Source: Megalonaias nervosa
Taxonomy: Eukaryota > Mollusca > Bivalvia > Unionida > Unionidae
Length of the DNA: 64,000 nt
Assembly (NCBI GenBank): GCA_016617855.1
Contig: JAECUM010009375.1
Location: 1-64,000, forward strand
Direction of reading: 5' to 3'
Under the pieces are notes generated by a model, which had not been told where the DNA came from, did not search any database, and was given only the letters and a program-made list of their open reading frames with translations. Position 1 is the first letter of the stretch; each line of letters starts with the position of its first letter. Position numbers and translations under genes: made by a program. Positions 27,101 through 39,035 of the stretch are shown piece by piece.

Positions 27101-30100
27101 AATGCCCCCGAGACGTTACTGGTGGTGTCTGGAATTCGTAGCTGAAACTCCTTAATTAATTACTTAATTAAATGACAACGTCATTAAGTATAATGAATCA
27201 AACCCAAGGACCCCAGTCCCATATCGACGTTCAACGTCACAGATATAATCAAGTATGTGAATGTCAGATTGAATTAAAAAATATCATCGACGATTATATA
27301 GTAAAAGTAAAAAAATATCACAGACATATGATTGTCATTGATATAACTGTTTACTCAGTTTCTGCTATTATTGCTGGAGCCGGATTATTATTATCAACAA
27401 TAACAATGACAGCGCCTGCAGTTGTAACAATTGTCGTTTCAACTTCAACGACTGCAGACATTCTCAGTATTATCACTGAGAAGATAGCTACATGTACAAA
27501 TGATAAATTACACGAGTATATAATAAAATTACATACAGTAACAACAGCGTATTCTAAACTATCGTCATATATTTCGTTGTACCTCAGCGATGGTAAAATA
27601 TCTGATGAGTAGTTCGCAACGATAATGAAAACCTTCGATGAAGTATTCCTTGACAATAGCCAAGGTGAAAAGGTGGAGGATCAAAAATTCCCGATTTAAA
27701 ATAATAACAGTAATAATAATAATGTCAGCGTCCTTGACTGAATCAAGAGAATTACTTCAACAGATCGTCACTAATACAGCACCGTCAAAAACTACGATGA
27801 TATCATTAAGTTCGACCAATCCTGAGTTTAGCATTAACTTTCCGACCGCAATTCCAGCAAAAGAAATAGCATTAGCGCAATTATGAGTTTATCATAGCTG
27901 GCCAAATATTAGATCAAAACCATTCAGTGGACTACAACCGAATAATTCATTAGTATTTGCAAATAAGAATAAGCCTGATGGAACTCCTGATTGGCAAGTA
28001 GTTAGTATTCCAACGGGCAGTTATCAAATAGAACAAATTAATGATGAGTTCCAACATAGAATTAAATTTATTACAGGAAAAGAATCAAAAATAGCAATTA
28101 CTGTTTACGAACCAACATTATCAGCAGCGATTGAAATAAATTCTCCTGATTATTCTGTAGATATTTATCAATCTTCAATCAGATCTGTGTTAGGTTGGCC
28201 TGAAGTTGAACCAGTTTATAAAGGCCCACCAGAACCACAACGATCTGATTTCGTTACAGATAAAAAAAATATTTATAAAACTTCCAGAATATCGTAAAGG
28301 TAATAAATATCCATGGATAGGACCTCCTGGAGGAGGAGGACTTGATAGATTTATAGATGGATTCCTGTGGCTGACAAGTGTCGACAGTATCGGAACGATG
28401 CCATTTTCCTTAAAGGATGGGGAGCGAAGCAAAGCTCCAAGGAATTCAATAACCTCTCATTACATTAAACAATGTGGTGAGTGCGTTTTGCACTTACCCC
28501 GGGGTTTGATTTGGTGGGGGGTTATTGAATTCGCAATGCCTAGACAGTCCTCTGAATCTCTAAAGTTTTGTTTCGTTTAATGATTCGCTGGGGGATGTGT
28601 CTATGCAAAAGCTCCCTCAAATAATCAGTAGCATGCGTGAGCTCTCTACCTCATTGAAGAGTACCCCATAAAGAAACATTCAGAAAGAGTGTTGCGAAAA
28701 AGAAAACTTTGTGGAGTGCCAATAACGGTCATAAGAAAGACATCATCATGCAAAGGACCCCTCAAAGGAACCACAGGCAATGAAGGGGCCAGTGACGGGT
28801 AACCACTTACGATGCTACTGATTATTTTGGATATTTTTAATAATAATACATAACATATAATAATAATAACATATAATAATGATAATAATTACTACAGCAG
28901 CAGAGGAGGTGAACGACCAAAATTGAGTGACCCGGCGAGTAAACGAAACACACCATAAAATAAAAACAAAGAGTCAAAGATAAAATAACAAAATGGGCTA
29001 ACCCAATTAGAGAAAATCTCATGGTCAGTTAGAGGCTTTGGTTTAACGTTATTGACCTTATTTTCAGCCTTCGTAGGAACATTATTTTTTAGACAAATGA
29101 TAATTCAGACAAGTGGTCTGTTCACCTCCTCTGCTGCTCTTTGTAAGATTGTGAATCATCCTAAATTTTCAGGAGAGCAGTTGTTTTCTGTTTGAGTTTT
29201 ATATAATTTCTCAAGTCCACTAAATATATTTTCTCTTTTGCTGAGTAAGTTTGTTTTATGTCTACTGGTCCTCTCTGATAAATATCTTGCCCAGGTGTTG
29301 ACATCCCCAAGTTTCCTTGCTTATTATATCAACAGTGTTGCTAGTAAATCGAAGGTTTCAGTGTAAATGCTTCCTACCTTTTATCAACAAGCTCTCTAAT
29401 GTCAACACAATGTCTTCACAGCTATAATGCAAACTTAATCATCCCACTTTAGTTGCATCTTTTAGATTACAACATATACAACAATAACATACATATACCA
29501 AATTCATCTGCTGGGGCCATGATATTCTTTTGCGCTGAGATGATTTATTGTCATTTATCCCAAGATAATTCTTTTTTTCTCTTTTAGTTTCAAATAATAA
29601 AATGGATGTAATATGATGTTATTTTGCTATAAATCAGTGCAAGATATTTTTTCCAGCTTTTGACAAATGAACATTTATTTTAAAAAAAGTACCAGGCCCA
29701 TGCCCCAGAACATTAATTGTGGATCCCTAGCATAATTTTGGTAACTGTAGTTTGTATTGTGGTATCTTCTAAAAGAGCACAGTACAAAATTTTCATTGGT
29801 ACCCAGCTATACTGTACAGGCATTAAAGTCATTGCTTGAAATATACTTTGTGTTGTGGTCTTGAGGCACATGCTGCAAGCTTTACAGCCAGGTGAACATC
29901 ACAGTTCACACAAGCCATTGTTGTTTTGGTCCTTTTGTAACAGTTATCCCTCACAGAGGTACCAGGGTTGATTGCCAAATATTGTCTCTTGTTACATACA
30001 ATACACAACCTGTTTGATCTACATGGTCTTTGCCAATGAGTCAACTGTCATTGTTGTCTTCACTTCTGGGATGACTGAAAGGAACCTGAATGTTCCGATG

Positions 30101-33100
30101 AGAGCATGTGTAGCATCAAGGCAAACTGACAAGAAGTCGCATTTCCATTTATTAGGTGGACTGTGATCAATGACAGTCCACTCAATGATATAGGCATTGT
30201 ACAATGACTGCTCCTGCTACTTGGCTTTTACTATTTCAATACACTATCACACAGACTTCTTTGACCAATTTGTCCCAGTATTTTGATCCAGTCTATCTAT
30301 TCCTCCTATGTGCTGTGCATAAATAAGCACAGTAGCTGTTCCTGGAAGTTTTTTTTCTGTCCCATCCTTGTTTCCTCATGTTGCTTACATGTGACAACTG
30401 TCAAGTCAGCTAAGGACAAATTAGGAGATTTGCAAAATTTGGTTGAGAGTTTTGACTTCCATAATAATGGCAAGAATTTTCTTTGTGATATGTATCTTCG
30501 ACTATATTATCCCTATCAGGCCCCAAAGCTTGGGTCACTATCTCAGTAGTTTTCATCTGCTTTCGTCGGTTTGTATGAGAAAATGTGTGCACCTTCTGAG
30601 TCAGGAAACACTATTTTAGCTACATCTGAAAAATGATTGCTACCATAAACAGGAGATTACATTCGGCTATAAAGCTAGCAAACAGTGTCTCAACATATAT
30701 ATTTTTATCTAAATTTGATGCACATTCCATGAACATGAATATCAGTGATGGCATATTGGTTGTTGTGTTCAATATGTTTTAATATGCTGCATGACACATA
30801 TTGTTATTCTTGCCACCATAGCAGATGTTAAATGAGCTTTACAGCAAGGGCAGAATTCAAATTCATGTCCTGTAAACTTGATTCCAACCACTACAATTCA
30901 AGTTTCCATCCATTATTAAATTTACTGGCCAAACTGACCCTGTTTTATACTGATTAAGCTCCTTATAATCCAATTAGTAGTCTGCTGATCCGTTTCAAAA
31001 TTACAATGGATCACACACAGCATAATCCATGTTGACAAACTTCAAACACACTCAACCGACCTTGCCAGCAGAATCAAACGATGTTAATTAGTTTTTTGGC
31101 TGCATGAAATCAGCACCTGAATCATATTGCCCTGGTTAAACCAGTTCACAGTCACATAATCACAGACAATACTACCATAAATATACTAAACTGGAAGCAA
31201 GGTGTGAGACAAGACTGGAAAACACAGCATTTTTCAAGAATAATTTTGTGTATATGGGTGATTTCAGTGAGTGATGGGAGGGACAGGAGACACCACTCAT
31301 AAGGAAAACTCTCCCATCTGGGAGGTTCACTTGTATGGTGTTGTGGTCAGGTCAAGTTCAACAGGTGCATGGAAAGATGACAGGTAGTGGACAATTCTGT
31401 TGTTCTTCCAGTAAAACTCAAGTAAGGGCCACACATAAACCAGTCTGATGATTCTCTGACTAGGTGAATCACTGCAGTATTTGATAAGACTACATTCTCT
31501 GGGTACCCCTTGTGATTCATGCACTCTGTGCCACAAAAGAAGGTATTGACTTGATACAGAGAATCTGCTAACCAGGGACCTGTATAAAATCTGAAGATGA
31601 CATAACTTTCATTAGCAAAGGCCTTGTTAGTTCAAAAACTATTCTAGATGCCAACCTTGATTTCTGCTCTCAAAAGTTTCAGTCTTCCCAGGTAAACTTC
31701 ACAACTGTAACAATATGCTGATAATACTTCTGCAACCCATTCCGAATTGACAGGTCTTTTTTTCATATACCATTTGATTCCAAGTTTACCTTTAAATGCT
31801 ACTATAGCTTGATCCACTGATATCTGGACTGAAATTTCTGACAGTTAACAAATATGAATCTTATTTGATGTAACTTGTCACCTTTAAGATTTTCACCTGT
31901 ATCATCACTGAAATGCAGGTAGATGGACAAACCTGTCATGTGACACAGTTTCTCCAAAACTGGATCCAAGAAGACAGAACTTCTCACTTTAAGACCAATC
32001 CATTCATCTTTCAAATTTCTTAACTTCCATCAATATAGAAGGCCCATAAAAAGCATTTATTTCAGATAGCATTACATCAGCCCATGCACCTTTGTATTGA
32101 TTTGGGTCAGTCTCCCACTTCAGATGTGCACCTCAGATGCGGGAGGTCACAGATACAAACCCTGGCCAAGTCATACCAAAGGCTTATAAAAATGGTACTA
32201 GCAGCTACCTCACTTGGCACTCAGCATTAAGAGGTTAGTGTTAGGACTGGTTGGCCTGGTTTCAGGATAATGTGACTGGGCAGGACATGATGCCACATGT
32301 CTGCAGCATGATGCCCCAGTGCTAGATATCACTATAAGCTGTCATACTGCAGACATCGTAGCAATATGACTGAAAAATTGTTAAAGCTATGTTAAAAATC
32401 CAAAACACACACACACACACTTCAGGTGTGCATTCATATTTGTAAATCTTGCTATTTCCAAAACTACATGGTCACTATAAAATAGCTGAAAATATTCAAG
32501 AGGTCCATCAGATACACATGCCAGGCCTGCACGTTCAGAAAATGTGTGAATATGATGAACCAGCCAAGATTTAGTCCACTGACAAAATTCAGGTGTCTCA
32601 TACACACTGGCAATTCAAAGCCTTCAAATTCCTCATTGTCATCACTATCACCAACAATATTCTTCCAATCTTGTTCAAAACATTCCCTTTCTTCTTGATT
32701 CTACAAGATCAAAGTTGCCAACATTTTCATTTACTTATCCCCAGACAATCCCTACTCACCATCAGATGAATCCACCATTTTGGATGAACTCAGATGACTT
32801 TGAAGATTTACATTTATAGATCAGAAAACCCCTATTCTTGTTAGTAACCTACCTTAAAATCTGCATGTATCCAAATGATATTGTAATGAATTATACTATA
32901 AAAGAATTATTTACTAATGGGGTGTCCCTGACATTGACCAATCAAAGAATATGTCATACAAACGTGACGTGTGTGAGACTGAAATACCAGGCTACAGTGC
33001 TGAGCAGAAGTTATTGTTCCTGGACCACTTTACTGGTCTACAGTGTTGAAAGGGTTAAAGGGTTTTTTATTTTGAACAATAGCAGCCATATCAGAGGAAA

Positions 33101-33549
33101 GAGCAGGATCCACTGAACTACCTGATGGGCCTAAACGCCAGAATGCTCCCTATAAAATCATGTACTAAGTGGTTATTAAGCAGGTTTGGAAAAGTTGTAA
33201 ATAAGAATTGTTATAGATAGTGAACAATAGACAATACACAACCATACCATAATCTTAGCCTCATGGCTAGATGAGCTAATGATACAATTTAATACACAAG
33301 ATAAGAACTTTATCATCTAATTATTTGTGTGTGCACATCCATGTCCACTTTGACAAAACAGCTGTGCCCATCAAAATGTGAAAAAAGTTTTAAATGGCAT
33401 GTGTTACAAGAGTACACTGGATTATTTGAAAGTGCTAAAAAAATAATGATGGCCAAAACAATGTTACTGACCTGATCTGCATATATTTCAATTCTTCAAG
33501 TGAGGTATATACTTCTATTTACGAATTGTGATACTCAAAGGAAAGAGGG

Positions 33550-33583
<34 letters not shown>

Positions 33584-34768
33584 AGAGTTAAAAAGAATGA
33601 GTCAGAAAGACAAAAAAAGATCCTATACCTCAACAGTGCCTTTGAATGCCTCTGTTTTCCAAGGAAAATTTAGTTTCTTTGGCAGCATTACATGATCTGA
33701 TGGAACATCTCTTCTTATTATTGGAAATTCTGCAAAACCTGGACCTGCAATTGATAAGAGGTTGTCTCAGTTCAAGATATTAACTCGGATGCTTACATGC
33801 ATGCATATTCAGGCATCATTTTAAAAAAACGTCACTCTCATGTCTTCCATCTGATCTGTTGAAATCATATAAAACCTTAGACTCTCGAATCTCATTTGTT
33901 ACGACTGTATTCTGAGGAATGCATTCTTAACATAATTCTTGATAAATAATTTGACTTTTTGCTCATTTAAAACTGTCTCATAACAATATATGTTTTGCAA
34001 AATCAAATACTGGAACAATGCATTAAATTTCAAAACAAGGAGTTTTCATGATCATGACAAATGTTGAAAATACTCTAATGTTTCCAGCTCAACATCACCT
34101 TGGAAACATTTACAACTATAATTCCTAAGAGACTGTAAAAAAAATTTGCTGACACTTAAAAGAGTGTTAAATTTTTTTTTGTTCCTTCCGCACATCTGAA
34201 GTTAAAATTAAAGATTCATGAAGATTTCTCACAATTTCTGACAAGCACTATTGTCCAATCAAATAGAATAAACATGGTAAATACAAAAATGAATACACGG
34301 AATATATGTTTAGTATGTAATGAATTCACACACTTGATAAAATACAATATAAGCATTGTTATATGGATATAACAAATAATTGTTACAACAAAATATTTTT
34401 GAGGGTCCCAAGCAGGTTACTATAAATGTGTATATACATGTCCTATTTGTGTACCATGGTTTTAAAAGACAGAACATAGGTTGCAATGTATTCACTGCAG
34501 TGTGAAATATTCAAATATTCATATTAACATTCAGCTGATGAAATCTATATTCTGTTATCATACATGAATTTTGTACCTGAAATCCAACAGTGTTATTATC
34601 TTGTAACTGAGGCAGACTCAAACATTTCCAATGTAAAGTTATACCTATATACATAATCCAAAATGGTGAACAATAATGACAGACAAATTGTGGCTATCTT
34701 TGGAACAGTTCTCATATATTTCATGCAAGTTGTGTAAATTAAAATAGTCAAATTCACCACTCAAATGA

Positions 34769-34855
<87 letters not shown>

Positions 34856-37800
34856 TTTTTAAAAAGAGCAGAATCTATATGTGTACATCAACTTTTCTGC
34901 ATTGAATCTTTAACAAGAAATTATAAATTTTATTTTAAATTTCATCTGGGGGTATTATTTTTAGCATAGGAGTGAGAAGGTTAAAAACAATGTATTATTG
35001 TATGTATGTATGCATGTATGTATGTGTATGTATTTATTATGTATTTTCATATCTATTATGTATTTCTGATATAAGTCAATCAATATTTTATTGATTATAG
35101 TTTGTAAAAGTTGTACAAATGAACTAAAATTTCTTATTTATGTAAATCCAAACTGATTCAAAATAAAATCTGTCCACATCACTATGTCTATGTTGGTTAA
35201 GTCCCTTTGCTTGTTGTCTGCAGATTGGTCTCAGATCCAGACAGTTATACCTCATATCTACCATCAAGCGGAAAACAATTTTTTACTCCCAAACCCCAAT
35301 ACACAGTCATGTTTCAAAAAACAAGACTTTTGATAATCTTAGTGAAAAAATAAACACAAAAGAGACATTTTTACCACCACTTTACATGTCCAAAGCATGT
35401 AATCTGTATAAACAGTAAACAGTCTGCCTAAAGCTCATGTGAAACAATTCTCAGGGCAGTCCGTATAGCTGGGTAGCATGGAGTCAAGGTGAGGCTGTCA
35501 GAGATATGCATCACCATTACACATATTACTTGACTGGCTGTTAACTACTTTGAACACTGCTGTGGAAGAGCCCATTAGGCTAATGTGCATAGGTAAAACA
35601 CACTAAGTGGAACAGCCCAATTCATTTGAGTCAGGTACAACCACAGAGATGCATCTTGAAGAACAAAAGTTCTTATTCATCACTGCCTTGAATAATAAAG
35701 TTTAAACCATCATTATTAAAAATTACTGGCAATTTGTTATCATCAACAACATTTCTATGAAGCCAGATTTTTCTCCATATTAAATAAAATGCAAAACATG
35801 ATTATTTCAGTTGATAGAATTGTGAACAGGTGTGATTCATTTCTGAAGGCAAAATGATGAAATGTAGCTGTGATTTAGGGAAAAAAAGACATCAGCAAAA
35901 CATGCAAAGCCCAGCAAAACTTAAATTTAAACATTCCTTAATGGAGTATGACTTTGTGAAGTGCAGCAGCAATGGGGAGCATTTTATTTCTTGCAAACAC
36001 CAGATCGACATTAGTTATTCTGATATGTTTGACACCTGTCTACACAGCAACACCACCAAACATGTTTGCCACTCTGCAATTCAGATGCAGAAAGATAATT
36101 TTCTATGCTGAAAAAAAATTCAACAAGACCTTTGGTATAGGTTGAGCAACAGTACCATCCAGTCTAAAATGAGTGCCAAGATTAACACAAATGACCTTTG
36201 TAGTACCTTCAACACTGCCCCTCCCTAAAAGGAAATAATGATGGCAGCAATGGGTAGCATTTTATTTCTTGCAGATACAATGTTGACATTAGTCATTCTG
36301 TATTTGTATTACCTTCAAACCCACCCACCCATCCCCAAAAAAATAATGAGAACAGCAAAGACAGCACCTAATTAAGAAATTATTCCAATGCCCTATGGAT
36401 CTTAAAGGCAGAAATTTAATGTTTTATTTTTATTTGATGGCAGTGTGGTTGTCTTTATGTGAGTGTGGGCATGCATAGTGATACTGGACAATGCTAAGTA
36501 TAAAAACTATTTTTGGTTTGTTAGTATAATAAATGCTTCAAAGAAAACAGAGACGTTAATTTCTTTTTATCAAATTTGAATTTCTAGTAATTTTATGTAG
36601 CCTTCTGGGAAAAGATAACTTATTCTCAGTTGGTAACGTAGCAATTTTATGTCATGTGCACTGCCACCATCCCCCACAACTTAGAACTTCAAAACAAACT
36701 TTTCGAGTCCCAAATACCCCCAACGCTGTTTGGGAATATGGCAGGTGTGATACATACCCATCTTATCAGCTTTACAATAAAGATTTCGGAACTGGTTATG
36801 CCAGATTGACTGCCGCATTGTTCGAAGTTCAATGGTGCAGCTGTAGTCATGAAGACCTTCAGGAATAAAAAGAATCACACATCACAAAAGCTATACAATG
36901 ACAATGTTAAATTTAAAGATTTCTTCAAGTCTTCTGGGTGAGATCTAAAAACCAGTTTACATTACAATATATTAAACTATTCCTTGACTCCCACAAAAAC
37001 AAAACTATATTATGTTATCAAGAGGAGCACAAATAAATTACGTAAAACTCCATTTGGAGAAACCTTACAATTTTACATAACTCAAGGACTGAAAATTAAC
37101 ATTGTACTATATAGTATCTGGAACTGTGTATACAGCAACTTCTACAATTTCTGAAGAGCAGCAATTACCAATGAATTCATACAACCAATGCCACATTTCT
37201 TTACTCTGAAAATTTCTAAGTGCATGGCTTACAAATTTTTGATTTCTTGCCCAGTTGGATGTATTGCCTGTTGTCAGGTAAACATGTTTTGGTTCTATAA
37301 ATAAATATAATGATAACTTTCTATACCACATGTGTTTCTATACAAGTCATTAATTCCCACATCATCAGTAGCTAAGCCAATAGTACAATGGGAAATATAA
37401 TTCTGCAAAATCATTGTTAAAATACAAAAACAGATCATTCATGCATACTGAAACTAGCCCCAATGCCTCTTGTCTCATAATCTATCCCTGATTTCATCAT
37501 GTTCCGAAATACACTCCCTGAAAAAATTAGGAGTCTCTTTCCAAACAGAAAACCCTGCCAAGCAAAGATAATGACTGCTTGAATGTGGAGACAAACCCTC
37601 CCATCTGCTGGGCTATCCTAGTCACCCCCTGTCCATGTCATCTATTTACTCACTTTCACAAAATATATGTGAAACTATATTTAAAAAAAGGGAATTGCAA
37701 GGGAGAATAAAAAAGCACCTGAGGGATATCCGTATATAGATTCCCTGGTGTCTGAGCATTTTAATTTATCTGACTACAACTTAGAGTGTGTTAAATATCA

Positions 37801-38731
37801 GATAATAGAAATTACTAAGTCTGATCCAGAGCTCTCTAGTAGCGCTATTTTTAGATGGAGAACATTATTGGACATACCAATTATATACTCGACAGCCGGT
37901 AGGGATAAACATCTTAGTCTAAATGGGAGTTCAGTCATTTTTAACTAAAAGAAAACTCTCCCAAGTTAAATAATTTTTGAAATAATAAAATATGCTGATA
38001 ATCAACATAATAATAATAATAATGACGATAAGAATAATAAACACTGGAGTAAAATTCACCTCTAATTAAAGGTATTTTAACAACAACAATAGTACAAAGA
38101 TCTCTGTATTATTAATATTATTATTTTTAGTTAAAGAATTTTTTGTATGCATGTATATCATTTTAATTCAATTCTAATCAAAACTTTTAAAGAACTGAAA
38201 ATGAAATTATGTGTTACATTCAAACCAACTGTTAATTTTTTTGAAAGACTAAAATGCATTTATGACTGTTCACAATCACTGTATAAGTGAAATGTCTGGC
38301 CTATTTAGGAAAAAGTGTAGAGATCCTGATATCACTAGCAAACCTCAATCCTTGTTGCAAATACATTAATAATATAACTTATTAAATTAATTTTTTCTAT
38401 TATTACTTTTTGGACATTTATTTATAGCCTCCAGTTATATTCGACTGAGCAGACACATTCAAAATTTGACAACCTACCTCAATGTTTACAAATTCATAAT
38501 GGTGTGTTCAGTTCCAACTGCAAATGTATAATGGATATGAAATGTATGCTTATTTAAACCATACAGTTCACAGAATAGAAGTCACTTCTGTATGCATGTT
38601 GTAGTGTGGGTTGTATTGCTCTATAAACATGAATACAATAAATCACTTTCAATATGTGGATATAAAATCTTGTGTTTTGGTTCAAAAAATACATATTTGT
38701 GGATATATATATGTATATATATATATATATA

Positions 38732-38779
<48 letters not shown>

Positions 38780-38971
38780 GATGAAGCTCTGTCTCCCCAC
38801 AAGCACCTGCAGATGGCAGTAAAGATGAATCCAAGTTGGACAATGTTTACAATGACCAGATGATGATGGATGATCTCAGAACTTTTGGAGACTCAGACAA
38901 TGAGGATGAATTTTTGGGCTTTTTACCAGATGATGTGTGTTTTGGTTCCAAAAATTATATATATGTGGATG

Positions 38972-39035
<64 letters not shown>

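Larger units (their letters stand above)
15043..29138. mobile_element. Polinton/Maverick (adintovirus-like) element, complete but inactivated
   Basis: The 14,096-bp element has 246-bp terminal inverted repeats. It carries the full Polinton signature: retroviral-type integrase, family B DNA polymerase, FtsK/HerA-type packaging ATPase, double-jelly-roll capsid protein, penton-like protein and adenovirus-type cysteine protease. It also encodes a helicase domain, a PLA2-like protein, a fibre-like protein and an HNH endonuclease. Gene order has the structural block on the right, all rightward. At least nine genes carry premature stops or frameshifts. It lies in the 3' part of a piggyBac, inside an intron of the FBXO15-like gene. 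Confidence 0.95.
14461..33054 (-). mobile_element. Decayed piggyBac transposon, split by the Polinton
   Basis: TTAA occurs at both borders (14457-14460 and 33055-33058). The ends adjoining them, CTCTTTCAGTATT and its counterpart CCCTTTCAACACT (inverse strand), match except for four transitions. Between them lies a minus-strand piggyBac transposase pseudogene (29829-32778). Removing the Polinton leaves about 4.5 kb, a reasonable piggyBac length. The left border is weaker than the right because its TTAA lies in AT-rich DNA. Confidence 0.6.

Noticed and set aside
15290..28297. TGA reassigned as a sense codon in the Polinton
   Set aside because: TAA and TAG premature stops and several frameshifts also occur, the terminal repeats show CpG decay, and intact genes end normally. 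Decay explains the data better than recoding.
28360..28830. Group I or group II intron in the penton gene
   Set aside because: No recognisable P/Q/R/S core or domain V hairpin was seen and no downstream exon resumes the protein.
37107..37331. Exon-like frame (EPKHVYLTTGNTSNWARNQK) between FBXO15-like exons
   Set aside because: It has AG/GT borders and compatible phase, but the exon at 42251-42306 joins the next exon to give the expected GLHDY and fits the family order, so this frame is probably chance.
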